Positions 8,919 to 17,116 are shown, numbered from the stretch's first letter. The stretch is 64,000 bases of DNA from Aureispira anguillae (GCF_026000115.1 NZ_AP026867.1:3591716-3655715); one strand, 5' to 3'. Numbers and translations are program-made. Notes: generated from the letters alone by a model not told the origin.

Positions 8919-9494
8919 TCATTTTTGGGCAATTCTTTTTTTTATTCGACTCAACGTCTCTGGAGTCACTCCTAAATAGGAAGCTATATATTGCTGCTGT
9001 ACTCGTAGAAATAAAGCTCCATTCTCTGCCAATAACTCTAGATATCTTTCCTCAGGAGATTTGGTAATAAAAGAAGCCAATATCTTCTGGTAGGCTATTA
9101 GCTCCTGCTCTGTTACAATCAAAGCAAGATCACCAAAGACAGGAAATTGATGCACCAATTCTTCATTCATCTTCTTGTCAAAATGAACCAAAACCGTATC
9201 TTCTATTGCTTGATAATTCTCCCTAGCAGGGGTTCCTAAATTATAGCTTTCGCCAGCGCAAATAAATTTCCCCTCCGTATAAAAAAAAGCAGTTTTATAA
9301 TTGCCTTTCACATTATAAAACAAGCGTACACAACCATCCAACACAAAGTAAATCGTTCGTGCTACCTCCCCTTCCGAGAAAATAATTTCATCTTTTTTAT
9401 ATCGTTTTATAACCAACCGATTTCTCAAATACGCAACCTCTTCTTCTTGCACACTAATATACTCCTTGATTCTCAATATAAATTGCTCTATCAT
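8919..9494 (-). CDS. Crp/Fnr family transcriptional regulator
   Basis: About 191 residues from the preferred ATG at 9494 (MIEQFILRI). An N-terminal cyclic-nucleotide-type beta-roll is visible (YKKDEIIFSEGEVARTIYFVLDGCVRLFYNVKG) and a C-terminal winged helix (VQQQYIASYLGVTPETLSRIKKRI). Such Crp-like proteins are abundant in Bacteroidota and mostly lack characterised ligands. It faces the divergent tRNA-Leu gene and may control the SDR/msrC pair downstream (87-base gap). Confidence 0.88.
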   Translation of the reverse strand: MIEQFILRIKEYISVQEEEVAYLRNRLVIKRYKKDEIIFSEGEVARTIYFVLDGCVRLFYNVKGNYKTAFFYTEGKFICAGESYNLGTPARENYQAIEDTVLVHFDKKMNEELVHQFPVFGDLALIVTEQELIAYQKILASFITKSPEERYLELLAENGALFLRVQQQYIASYLGVTPETLSRIKKRIAQK

Positions 9495-9570
9495 GCTTGT
9501 TCTTTTGTTTTCTTGCAATGATAATAACAATTCTATTAATTTTAATGTTCAAAAATAAAAACAATGGAAA

Positions 9571-9601
9571 TTTGCAAAAATGCAAAAACTCAGTATCTTT
9601 G
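9571..9601 (+). promoter_or_regulatory. Promoter of tRNA-Leu
   Basis: TTTGC at 9571-9575 and TATCTTTG at 9594-9601 are spaced 18 bases apart, an excellent match to the Bacteroidota -33 / -7 consensus, 38 bases before tRNA-Leu. Confidence 0.8.
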
Positions 9602-9639
9602 CAGACCATCTAACAAAACAATCTTTTTGTTTTACCATT

Positions 9640-9724
9640 GCCCAGGTGGTGGAATTGGTAGACACGCCAGCTTGAGGGGCTGGTGCTCGTATAGGGTGTG
9701 CAAGTTCGAATCTTGTCCTGGGCA
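9640..9724 (+). tRNA. tRNA-Leu(GAG), integration target
   Basis: 85-base class II tRNA: acceptor GCCCAGG (9640-9646) pairs with CCTGGGC (9717-9723), D-arm with GGAATTGGTAGACACGCC, anticodon loop CTTGAGG giving GAG, a long variable arm and T-arm GTTCGAATC. Its 3' end from 9711 is the attachment core of element E1, so the gene stays intact after integration. Confidence 0.96.
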
Positions 9725-9728
9725 CTAT
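9711..9728 (+). other. attL of element E1
   Basis: TCTTGTCCTGGGCACTAT (18 bases), covering the last 14 bases of tRNA-Leu and 4 beyond, is repeated exactly at 41042-41059. Recombination into the 3' end of a tRNA with re-creation of the end is the standard mode of tyrosine recombinases. Confidence 0.9.
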
Positions 9729-9734
9729 TTACAC

Positions 9735-9891
9735 CTACATAGGTTGACATAAAGAGATAACAAACCTAGCATTCATCGCTGTTTTAGCTATTTTGTTATC
9801 TCTTTTCTTTTTGTTACCCGTTTGTTACCCAACCGCCTTTAAACGCTCTCTACATAGGTTGACATCTTTTTGTGTTACCCGTTTGTTACCC
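9735..9891. repeat. Paired direct repeats between attL and recombinase (arm-site candidates)
   Basis: CTACATAGGTTGACAT occurs at 9735-9750 and 9850-9865, and GTTACCCGTTTGTTACCC at 9813-9830 and 9874-9891. The spacing pattern (two different repeats, each twice) next to the core site suits arm-type binding sites of the recombinase. In E2 the same zone has a related double repeat, with two GGTACCC and a GTTCCC at about 41185-41212. Confidence 0.55.
9751..9811 (+). terminator. Terminator after tRNA-Leu
   Basis: A 14-bp perfect inverted repeat (AAAGAGATAACAAA at 9751-9764 and its complement at 9792-9805) is followed by a T-rich run. It would end tRNA-Leu transcription inside the element. Confidence 0.65.
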
Positions 9892-9937
9892 TTTTTTAGA
9901 ATGCTTTTTGCTAAGCTTATCTAAAAAAGAGATCCAC

Positions 9938-11101
9938 ATGATACAATTTACCATCATTTTTAATTTCAAGAAGAAACTCCGCAAAGACGGTACTGCTTTA
10001 GTTCAAATTAGAGCTTACTATAAAAGGAAAAGAAAATATTTTTCTACTGGAGTTTATGTCACGCCTGCTCAATGGAGCAAACGACTATCAAAAGTCATTG
10101 ACCACCCCAACGCCAACCAGTACAATGCTGAAATCAGTCGGCAATTAAACGATCTGGAGAACTATGTCTTTGATTGGGTGCGCAAGCATCATTCTATTAC
10201 ATTGGAGCAGTTAGAAGGGTACTTTAAATATGGCGATTCTGGCTCCTTTACCGAATTCTGGAAGTATGAGTTAAAGAACGACACAAAATTGCAGAAGGAA
10301 ACCAAAAAGAAGCACCAAACGGCCTTAAATTACTGGATCAAGTTTCAAAAGGACGTAAAGTTTTCTGAATTGTCTTATCGGCTGATTCATGATTTTGATA
10401 CTTTCTTATATGGGCATCAACTCCACATCAATACGGTTTATACCCATCACAAGCAAATTAAGAAGTACATCAATTTGGCCATTAAAAATGATTTGTTTGA
10501 TAGCAATAAGAATCCTTATCGAAAATTCATTCCTAAAACGGCTCCAACAGAGCGGCTGATTTTATCGGTTGAGGAGGTCAAAAAACTGGAAGCCTTGACC
10601 TTTTCTAAAGAGGAAGTATATTGGGAGTTGATTTTGGATATGTTTTTATTTTCTTGCTACACGGGCTTGCGCTTTGCCGATACCTGTAATTTAAAGTATG
10701 AGAATATCGACCAATCAGAGCAGGGCTTGGTTTTAAATATTGTCGCACAAAAGACCAACAAACAGTTGATTTTGCCTTTGTATAAATTGCACGAGCGAAA
10801 ACCTGAGGCCATCATCCAAAAATATCAACGTGAAATTATGCATCATCGTGGCTTAGTCTTTCACACTTACAGTAACCAGTACTTTAATCGGGAGCTTAAA
10901 AAAATTGCGCTAAAGGCTGGTATTGATAAACCAATCACTAGCCATGTTGCTCGCCATACCTTTGCTACTCATCTTGCTTCTAAGGTGCCCATTCATATTT
11001 TAAAGGCAATCTTGCAGCATTCTAAAATTGAAACGACTATGGTGTATTTGCATCTTTCTAATAAGTTGGTCAATGATGCGCTGGATGGGGTGGATTGGTA
11101 G
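9938..11101 (+). CDS. int: Tyrosine recombinase (integrase) of E1
   Basis: 387 residues from the ATG at 9938 (MIQFTIIFN), which matches the E2 homologue better than the longer reading from 9872. It has an N-terminal arm-binding domain (KLRKDGTALVQIRAYYK, about 1-95), a SAM-like core-binding domain (about 105-205) and a catalytic domain with Arg in YTGLRFAD, His-x2-Arg in SHVARHTFATHLA and the nucleophile Tyr in TTMVYLHLS. It should catalyse integration and excision at the tRNA-Leu core 210 bases upstream. It is clearly homologous to the E2 recombinase, but diverged throughout. Confidence 0.95.
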   Translation: MIQFTIIFNFKKKLRKDGTALVQIRAYYKRKRKYFSTGVYVTPAQWSKRLSKVIDHPNANQYNAEISRQLNDLENYVFDWVRKHHSITLEQLEGYFKYGDSGSFTEFWKYELKNDTKLQKETKKKHQTALNYWIKFQKDVKFSELSYRLIHDFDTFLYGHQLHINTVYTHHKQIKKYINLAIKNDLFDSNKNPYRKFIPKTAPTERLILSVEEVKKLEALTFSKEEVYWELILDMFLFSCYTGLRFADTCNLKYENIDQSEQGLVLNIVAQKTNKQLILPLYKLHERKPEAIIQKYQREIMHHRGLVFHTYSNQYFNRELKKIALKAGIDKPITSHVARHTFATHLASKVPIHILKAILQHSKIETTMVYLHLSNKLVNDALDGVDW

Positions 11102-11112
11102 GATGATTGAAT

Positions 11113-11143
11113 TCCGTGAAGTTTTATACTTCACGGATTTTTT
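11113..11143 (+). terminator. Terminator after E1 integrase
   Basis: TCCGTGAAG (11113-11121) pairs with CTTCACGGA (11129-11137) and is followed by TTTTTTA, 11 bases after the integrase stop. Confidence 0.9.
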
Positions 11144-11219
11144 ATTTACAACCAACATTAATTAATGTTTTGAAAAGCTAGATTCTATTCTTTCAAAATA
11201 CTCCAATACTATTAGTCCG

Positions 11220-11489
11220 CTAGATTTCATCTTCTTCAGAATAGTTTTCAACAACATCCCAAAAAACATTTCGAACCGCTATCGTATTTTCTAAATTTTC
11301 CTTCCAACATTCAGAAAAAAGAACAAGCTGATCAGCTTCTCCAAGCGACATTTTATAAACCTTCGTTAGAGCAGCTACAGTATCTCTTTGGGAGGCTCCT
11401 TCCTCTTTGAGTTTAATAATACAATCTTGGGGAGTAGTTCCTTTTTCTAATTGATCTTTTGCAAATTGAAGAATTTGTTCTGTAATCAT
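11220..11489 (-). CDS. Small hypothetical protein
   Basis: 89 residues from the ATG at 11489 (MITEQILQF); a start at 11516 is also possible. The centre (IIKLKEEGASQRDTVAALTKVYKMSLGEADQLV) looks like the helical fold of small 'L7/L12 C-terminal-like' proteins found beside toxins and in many genomes, but I cannot name a function. It is the last gene of the minus-strand cargo of E1, 280 bases downstream of the PIN-like gene. The gap 11517-11772 is A/T-rich without a visible gene. Confidence 0.6.
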   Translation of the reverse strand: MITEQILQFAKDQLEKGTTPQDCIIKLKEEGASQRDTVAALTKVYKMSLGEADQLVLFSECWKENLENTIAVRNVFWDVVENYSEEDEI

Positions 11490-11772
11490 TTGGATATACT
11501 TTGTTTTAGGTAACAAAAAAATTGACTCCTTTACCCTTTTATAAATAGATTTTGGGCATCCCCTGAAATTATTTATGTCTTTTTGGACATTATGATTAAC
11601 ATGAACACCTTTGATAATATCTTTAACTTTTATAAGTCTCGCCTTCTTTTCTCTATTTTTTTGCTTATACTTAAATAACTATTGTATATTCTTTCAATAA
11701 TGACCAAAGGGATTATTACTCATATTTAAAGCTTTTTTATCACAAAAAGACACGCAAATAAAGTTTCTATCC

Positions 11773-13143
11773 TTACTTATGTCCTACTATGTCAAATTCC
11801 ATATTTTCATTTATAAAACCTACATAAAAATTGATAAATTCATTAGGGTTAGATGATTTAAATTTACTAACTTTTTCATAAATTAAATATGTACTTTTTA
11901 AACAATTTCCAACTAATATAACCATAATTTCATCAAATAACCTTTCTCCCAAAAGCTCCATAACCTTATCGTACAATTCGTCAATCATAATTGACAAATC
12001 TCTCATATTATTAATCAGCTTTATTTCAACCCCTCTTAAATGCGTTGGTAATTTCATCATTATTTCAGGGAATTTTTTTATATCATGGTAAACTATAGTT
12101 TTATAATCAAAGGAGGCAATAATCCATTGAAAAACAACTGAGTCTACCTCTTCATAAGTATAAGTATAAGTATTAATTATATTCTCTCCCAATACAATAG
12201 GAATAGTATTTTCTAAAGAAACCACATTTAATTCTTCTTCATGAATAGAAGATTTTAATCGATTATTCGCTATTTTCAAGAATTGGCTCAAACTATACAT
12301 CCAAAAATCTGAGCCAGAGTGATCCCTAATCTCTTTTATAAGTTCTTCTCTAGGTTTTAATATATCATTTTTTTCTTTTTGATAGCACCAATCATTTCCT
12401 TTTGTAATATCATTAATTATAAAAATAACTGGCTTATTTCTATTTTTTGAAAGTTCTAATATTTGCTTCCATATAATTAAATCACCAAAAACTTGTGTTC
12501 CTTTTTTTGCCTTAAGATCACCATACCCTGGAGGTATTTCAAACTCAAAACGATGTTTGCCCTCACGTGTAATATTAAGAATTTCTTGAAAAGAAAATTC
12601 TCGCCCAACTTGAAAATTTTGTTCCAACATAAGAAGAACATCATCAGGCTCTTTATTTAATATCTTATCTTTTGCATTATTTATTTGCGACTGAATACTA
12701 TTTTCATGTTTCTTGACTTGTTCTATATATTTCTCCGTAACTTCTTTTAATAAATGAAGAGTTGATTGTTCAATATATGGATGATTGCTTTCATCTTTTG
12801 TCTTATTAGATATATCCTGAACTTTGTTTAATATTCCTTCCGCAGATTTTGTTAAAGCAGATACAGTATCACCTACAGCTTTATATTTTGATTTAGCAAC
12901 ACGATTTATAACTGATTTTTTATTTTTTAAAAATTCATATTGTACATGGAATGGCAGCCAAAGACGATCTAATAATTTTTGGAAAATTCTAGAATATATT
13001 TTTTCTCTTGTCTGTTCAGGAATAGCATAAAAATCCAATAATGAAGAAGTATCAAAAATAAAATCCGCTTCCTCCCATAACTTAGATTCTCTTTCCTCTG
13101 ACAATTCATAATAATTTATTTCCTCCCTATTAAACTTCTTCAT
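11773..13143 (-). CDS. PIN-like domain protein (cargo, putative defence nuclease)
   Basis: 456 residues. The N-terminal third has PIN-nuclease features: ADFIFDTSSLLDFY with the first catalytic Asp, then LPFHVQYEFLKNKK with a conserved Glu, and further on FGDLIIWKQILELSKNRNKPVIFIINDITKGNDWC, the Asp pair that closes the metal site. This is the layout of the PIN_8 / DUF4935 family, often next to restriction or abortive-infection genes. The last ~150 residues are unassigned. It follows the nuclease gene 13167-14450 by 23 bases on the same strand, so the two probably form one operon. Confidence 0.75.
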   Translation of the reverse strand: MKKFNREEINYYELSEERESKLWEEADFIFDTSSLLDFYAIPEQTREKIYSRIFQKLLDRLWLPFHVQYEFLKNKKSVINRVAKSKYKAVGDTVSALTKSAEGILNKVQDISNKTKDESNHPYIEQSTLHLLKEVTEKYIEQVKKHENSIQSQINNAKDKILNKEPDDVLLMLEQNFQVGREFSFQEILNITREGKHRFEFEIPPGYGDLKAKKGTQVFGDLIIWKQILELSKNRNKPVIFIINDITKGNDWCYQKEKNDILKPREELIKEIRDHSGSDFWMYSLSQFLKIANNRLKSSIHEEELNVVSLENTIPIVLGENIINTYTYTYEEVDSVVFQWIIASFDYKTIVYHDIKKFPEIMMKLPTHLRGVEIKLINNMRDLSIMIDELYDKVMELLGERLFDEIMVILVGNCLKSTYLIYEKVSKFKSSNPNEFINFYVGFINENMEFDIVGHK

Positions 13144-13166
13144 AATCTATTTTTTTAAATATAAAA

Positions 13167-14450
13167 TTACCATTCCTCATGAAAATAATTATAAAATTCC
13201 ATTGGGGTAAATATACTAATCTTATGCATTTTCAGATCTTGCTTTAATTTTACTTTTGCCTCTTTTATAAGATTTTCTTCAATTACATTAGTGACTAAAA
13301 AATGAGGTACATTAATATACTTTTCATCTATATCAGATAGTTTTTGCCTTGTTTTCTTAATTTGAAAAATAGTCTTTTTTATATTAGATAACTTCACACT
13401 ATCATCTTTATCATTTCGAAACATTTTTACCTCAATTAATGCTTTTACATTATTTGTGGAACCTAGAACAAAATCAATTTCATTAGCATTTTCTAAATTT
13501 TTACTTTTAGTATAACTAATATTTTTCTTGTAAAAAATATATTCCATTGCAAACGACAGCAAACCATCTGTATCAGTGATATGGCTATATACTACATCAT
13601 GGATGTAATAAGGTGCTAGGTAATTTGCTTTTTTTCCACATTGAGGGCATTTAACCTTTAATTGACTAGGCTTTACATTAAAAGTAATATAACCATTAAA
13701 AGTATCTGGAGGACATTTAATACATTCTATATAAGATTTGAACTTACCTCCAATCAAAATATTAATTTCATACAACCTATCGAATACATCCAACCTGCTT
13801 TTAAAATTATCCTTATCTATCAATATAGATACATTTTGCTTATAACCATTAATCAATGTATCTTTTATAACAGAGTTATAGATGTGGCTAATATTATCTA
13901 CAGATAAAAATATATCCGATATATCTTGCCGCCTTAAAAAATTACCTGATTCCTTTATGAATTCTGTTTCAAGATACCACATCAAAGCGCCTTCTGTATT
14001 ATCCACAGAATCAGGAATAACTCTATATTCTTTAAACAGCTCTATTAGCCCCTCTATTCCTTCATTAAAAAGAGGCATAATTTTAGTAAAAATTAAGCTG
14101 ATCCCCTTCTCCTCAAAATCTTTCGAAATCAGACTAAATGCTTGACCAAATCTACCTTTGAGGTATGTCTCACATTTTTTCTCATCAAAGTATTTATCCT
14201 TTGACTTTGTAAGCTTTTCTACGAGTTTTGCGTACTTATTTTCTTGTCTAAAAATTAATTGTTCTTCCGTTTTTTCTTTTGACGTAACAGTATTAGAAAG
14301 AACAATTCTTTGTAAATAATAGTCTGCTACTGATAAATCTAGAGAATTCTTTTCTAAGAGAAGCTCTTTGTGCAAGAGGAAAATATTTTGGCAAATGGGT
14401 GTTTCCCAAAAAAAACGATAAAAATTATCCACCTCAACAGGAATATCCAT
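13167..14450 (-). CDS. Putative PD-(D/E)XK nuclease with zinc ribbon (cargo)
   Basis: 427 residues, family not recognised. A zinc-ribbon-like set of Cys pairs is visible (CIKC ... about 26 residues ... CPQCGKK). Behind it NEIDFVLGSTNNVKALIEVKMF fits the Asp ... Glu-x-Lys catalytic core of restriction-type nucleases, with an upstream helix and a following Lys/Gln-rich helix. The N-terminal ~240 residues are helical and unassigned. Upstream gene of the pair with the PIN-like protein; together they look like a two-nuclease defence module. Catalytic assignment is inference from motif shape. Confidence 0.65.
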   Translation of the reverse strand: MDIPVEVDNFYRFFWETPICQNIFLLHKELLLEKNSLDLSVADYYLQRIVLSNTVTSKEKTEEQLIFRQENKYAKLVEKLTKSKDKYFDEKKCETYLKGRFGQAFSLISKDFEEKGISLIFTKIMPLFNEGIEGLIELFKEYRVIPDSVDNTEGALMWYLETEFIKESGNFLRRQDISDIFLSVDNISHIYNSVIKDTLINGYKQNVSILIDKDNFKSRLDVFDRLYEINILIGGKFKSYIECIKCPPDTFNGYITFNVKPSQLKVKCPQCGKKANYLAPYYIHDVVYSHITDTDGLLSFAMEYIFYKKNISYTKSKNLENANEIDFVLGSTNNVKALIEVKMFRNDKDDSVKLSNIKKTIFQIKKTRQKLSDIDEKYINVPHFLVTNVIEENLIKEAKVKLKQDLKMHKISIFTPMEFYNYFHEEW

Positions 14451-14715
14451 AGTATGTATTTAGTTTTTAGTAAAAAAAGCCTCTGTCTTTTTTTATAGAT
14501 TTTATATTATTATCCTTATTTATTAAATATAAAAAAGCAAAAAAAGCGTAAAAACGCTTTCTTATTTTAAATTCTTCTTAAGCATAGATTAGTAAGTATT
14601 TTATTTGTTTTATAAAAAAACTAACATTAAGCATCTTTATACTGTTTATAAATTTATCCTTATTTTTCAAATACATAAGGGCCATAAAAAAGCGCCCGAA
14701 AACGCTTCTTTATTT

Positions 14716-15027
14716 TTAATTCTTTTTTAGCAAAGCAATAATCTCATCTTTATCTTTTACTGCTTGCTTTAGGTACTTCACTTCTTTTCTTAAGAATTTC
14801 ACCTCTTCTGTACTACTAGTCGTATTGTTACTATTGTTATTGACATGAGTAACAATCCCATTCTTATTTATGATGTTTTGTAAATTGGAATTTTTAGCTA
14901 CAAAGCTTCCCGACTCCAGCGAGAGCCAGCTAATATTAATATTAAAATTCCCTTCTAATGTTGTTGAAGATTCTGGGTTTTGTCTCGAAGCTTCTTGGAT
15001 CGACTTAATTATAATGGGTTCTGCCAA
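14716..15027 (-). pseudogene. Remnant of a second phage-type repressor
   Basis: The reading frame has no ATG near its start (it opens with TTG) and an in-frame stop lies just upstream. From residue ~28 it parallels the C-terminal half of the intact repressor 15212-15616: NINISWLSLESGSFVAKN against NIDWILTGQGTMFIGGN, then a shared Asn/Thr linker and KDKDEIIALLKKN against EDKDEIIRLLKNQ. The helix-turn-helix half is missing or decayed. It may be a duplicated, broken repressor, or a small protein that still uses the coiled-coil tail to pair with the intact one. Confidence 0.55.
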
Positions 15028-15211
15028 TTTAAAACCTTGTCTTTATGTTTTATTAGTCAGACTAAAGAGGGCTCATCTGCCTAATTTAAATAATTTAGAT
15101 AAGAGGGCCTTAGACAAAATAAATTATAATAGGTTAAGTTTGCATAGAATAATAGGTTTTATACTCAAAAAAAATATACACTAGGGCAAAAAAAGGATGA
15201 CTCCTTTTCCC

Positions 15212-15616
15212 TTATTTTTGATTTTTTAATAATCGAATAATTTCGTCTTTATCTTCTAGAGCTTTTTTCAAATGCTCATTCTCTCTCTTTAGGTATTCTA
15301 CCTCTTTGCTACTCTCAGCCGTTGTATTGTGGCTGTTATTTGCTATATGGCTAATCTTGCCATCTTTATTACTAATAGTTTGTGTATTCTCATTGCCTCC
15401 TATAAACATTGTCCCCTGACCTGTCAAAATCCAATCTATATTAACCCTAGAATCATGGTCTTTCAAAGCCTTTATCATCTTCATAGATAGACCACTAGTT
15501 CCATTAAGGAAATTAGTATAACTCTGAGGTGTTGAATTACCTAAAATTTTAGTAAAAGTTTTTTTATTAAAATTAAAAAACTTCCTTATTTCTTCAACTC
15601 GTTCTATTTCAGACAT
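15212..15616 (-). CDS. cI-like repressor of E1
   Basis: 134 residues. The N-terminal helix-turn-helix reads KKTFTKILGNSTPQSYTNFLNGTSGLSMKMIKALKDHDSRVNIDWILTGQGTMF, a form common in Bacteroidota prophage repressors. An Asn/Thr linker leads to a C-terminal coiled coil (EVEYLKRENEHLKKALEDKDEIIRLL) for dimerisation. It is transcribed divergently from the early genes and faces an operator-like inverted repeat at 15635-15703. Homologue in E2: 43402-43764. Confidence 0.85.
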   Translation of the reverse strand: MSEIERVEEIRKFFNFNKKTFTKILGNSTPQSYTNFLNGTSGLSMKMIKALKDHDSRVNIDWILTGQGTMFIGGNENTQTISNKDGKISHIANNSHNTTAESSKEVEYLKRENEHLKKALEDKDEIIRLLKNQK

Positions 15617-15634
15617 TTAAAATAAATATTTACT

Positions 15635-15703
15635 AAAATTAAATTAAAAGTTTACAAAATTCAATTAGTAATTTTGTTTTTGTAAAAATTTTAATTTAAT
15701 TTT
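15635..15703. promoter_or_regulatory. Operator candidate of the E1 repressor
   Basis: AAAATTAAATTAAAA at 15635-15649 is matched by its exact reverse complement at 15689-15703, with nested TTTACAAAATT / AATTTTG...GTAAA arms between. The repeat lies just upstream of the repressor start, in the divergent region to the early genes, where an operator is expected. It is A/T-rich, so chance symmetry is a risk. Confidence 0.5.
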
Positions 15704-15931
15704 GTTTTAACAAAGGGAGGCAAACTGTCAAAATAAGGCTCAATTTGTTAAATGAATAAGGTTAAAAGGCTAAGGGTATGCTACGACACTTACAACTAAA
15801 CAATAATTTCAAAATTGAAACTATTATACTAAGCCATGTAGACGTATGTAGACCAATGTAGACGAATTTAGCCAAAATGTTAAGAAAACGCAAAATTAAA
15901 TAAACAAAAATTCATAATGGGGTGAACGGTT

Positions 15932-16006
15932 TTGGACGTACCAAAGAGGTATTGTTGTCCCTGTGGGGATAGGGATAATAACTAGAAGGCAGCTTCTAGC
16001 GTCCAA
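15932..16006 (+). ncRNA. Cloverleaf-like structured element (copy 1)
   Basis: Four helices can be drawn: P1 TTGGACG (15932-15938) with CGTCCAA (16000-16006); P2 TACC/GGTA with loop AAAGA; P3 closed by GTT...AAC with TCCCT/AGGGA inside; P4 CTAGAAG/CTTCTAG (15982-15999) with loop GCAG. E2 has the same order at 44029-44107 with changed sequences that still pair (P4 becomes CTAAAAG/CTTTTAG). No protein is encoded here. It may be a regulatory RNA of the early operon or a DNA structure; which strand is transcribed is not proven. The stretch 15704-15931 shows no gene. Confidence 0.6.
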
Positions 16007-16066
16007 CTGCTAAGTATGCATACCAAAAGGGTGTGCTTTATAGGTCAAGTTGAGTGTTTCTAGTTT

Positions 16067-16136
16067 TCTAGTGTCTTAAATGGAAGGCGGTTTCATAAGT
16101 TGAAGCCAAAGGGTTCGACTCCCTTTACTAGAGCCA
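16067..16136 (+). tRNA. tRNA-like gene with encoded CCA, anticodon AAG
   Basis: 70 bases fold as a short tRNA: acceptor TCTAGTG / TACTAGA (7 pairs, one wobble), discriminator G, encoded CCA at 16134-16136, T-arm AAGGG-TTCGACT-CCCTT, anticodon arm GTTTC-ATAAGTT-GAAGC with T33 and anticodon AAG. The D-arm is reduced to three pairs (CTT/AAG) with GG in its loop, and the variable loop has only two bases. AAG would read Leu codons, yet the long variable arm of tRNA-Leu is absent and position 37 is T. So it is either a divergent phage tRNA or a tRNA mimic. Confidence 0.55.
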
Positions 16137-16236
16137 ATTTTTTACCAAATCAGTAGAGTTAAACTGCACTAAGGGGCGTATTAAAAATATAATCGCATAG
16201 CCTTGGTATGGCGAAGCTTTGCCCAAACAAAACCAA

Positions 16237-16530
16237 ATGCAAATAAACACAGACACGGACAAACAAACATTTTACCAATATGTTGGAGAGCGGATGTCAT
16301 TTACTGACTTTAACACTTTATACCAACGATTGGGCTTTACCAAGCGAAAAACAACTTCCCTACTCTATAATCCTTGCAAAATAGATTTGGCGCTCATGGA
16401 ACAGTTGAGCAAGATTTTGAACGAGGATTTGAGAAAAGTGATTGATCGCTTTGAAATCGGATACGATGTTTTTACCGCTAGAAAATACCGAGAATTAACA
16501 CAATTAAACGAATCTAAACAAGTAAACTAA
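16237..16530 (+). CDS. Small early helical DNA-binding-like protein
   Basis: About 97 residues. I chose the ATG at 16237; a TTG at 16219 in the same frame would add MPKQNQ. The core (MSFTDFNTLYQRLGFTKRKTTSLLYNPCKIDLALMEQLSKILNEDLRKVIDRFEIG) has the helix spacing of an XRE-like HTH and matches the E2 protein 44257-44514 (LSIDQFEALSKTLGISQNKLTRLL). First gene of the rightward early operon; 10 bases before the next. Likely a Cro-like regulator, by position and fold only. Confidence 0.65.
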   Translation: MQINTDTDKQTFYQYVGERMSFTDFNTLYQRLGFTKRKTTSLLYNPCKIDLALMEQLSKILNEDLRKVIDRFEIGYDVFTARKYRELTQLNESKQVN

Positions 16531-16540
16531 ATAAAGGGAA

Positions 16541-16849
16541 ATGGATGGAGCACAAAAACCAACGTTAACCGAATTAGAGCAATGTAAGGCGATAATAGCT
16601 CAGCAGAGCGCAACAATTGAGCTATTAAAAGAACAAATCGAAAAGGGAAAAGTGTTTGACAACAATTATATCAATACGGAGGAAGCAGCGATCCTCTTAT
16701 GTGTCACACCTAGAACTATAAGGAAATACAACTACGAAGGTAAAATCACAGGCAGAAAACGCAAGAAGGAAAGCAGGCTTATTTTTCCTCTAAAAGAAGT
16801 TATGCAATACAGAAAGGAGAACTTCAAGCATTGGGCCTCTTTTGAATAA
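16541..16849 (+). CDS. Excisionase-like HTH (HTH_17) protein
   Basis: 102 residues: a short N-terminal coiled coil (QCKAIIAQQSATIELLKEQIEKG) and a MerR/excisionase-type winged helix (YINTEEAAILLCVTPRTIRKYNYEGKITGRKR...LIFPLKEVMQYRKEN). Such proteins in Bacteroidota mobile elements bind att or control DNA. The homologue in E2 (44562-44921) has the same fold with a longer charged coiled coil. Could be the recombination directionality factor or an early regulator. Confidence 0.75.
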   Translation: MDGAQKPTLTELEQCKAIIAQQSATIELLKEQIEKGKVFDNNYINTEEAAILLCVTPRTIRKYNYEGKITGRKRKKESRLIFPLKEVMQYRKENFKHWASFE

Positions 16850-16867
16850 CAATAATCAACCAATATT

Positions 16868-17116
16868 ATGAACAGAATAACAAAATGGCTTCTCTTTGGA
16901 GGAACGCTCTTACTAATCGTCACTTTTATACTGAGCTATAAAGTGAGCGCTTCGTTTACCAATAGCATCAAGGAAGAAGTGCGAGCAGTCAGGGTAGAAA
17001 TTCAAGCGGTCAAGGCTCAAAACAAAGCCATCAAAGCAGAACTCAAAGCGATTGACCAGAGAATATTTAACCGCAGAATTTCAAATCGTATAGCGCAGCG
17101 TTTTCCACCTCAATAA
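16868..17116 (+). CDS. Small membrane protein with basic coiled coil
   Basis: 82 residues: short N-terminus, one transmembrane helix (WLLFGGTLLLIVTFILSYKVSA) and a Lys/Gln/Ala-rich coiled coil (VRVEIQAVKAQNKAIKAELKAIDQRI) ending in an Arg-rich tail. No family recognised. No counterpart seen in E2. Possibly a membrane anchor for the replication or assembly complex; that is a guess. Confidence 0.6.
   Translation: MNRITKWLLFGGTLLLIVTFILSYKVSASFTNSIKEEVRAVRVEIQAVKAQNKAIKAELKAIDQRIFNRRISNRIAQRFPPQ

Noticed and set aside
15932-16006. Hammerhead or other known small ribozyme
   Set aside because: No CTGATGA/GAAA hammerhead core, and the four-helix layout did not match a ribozyme I know.
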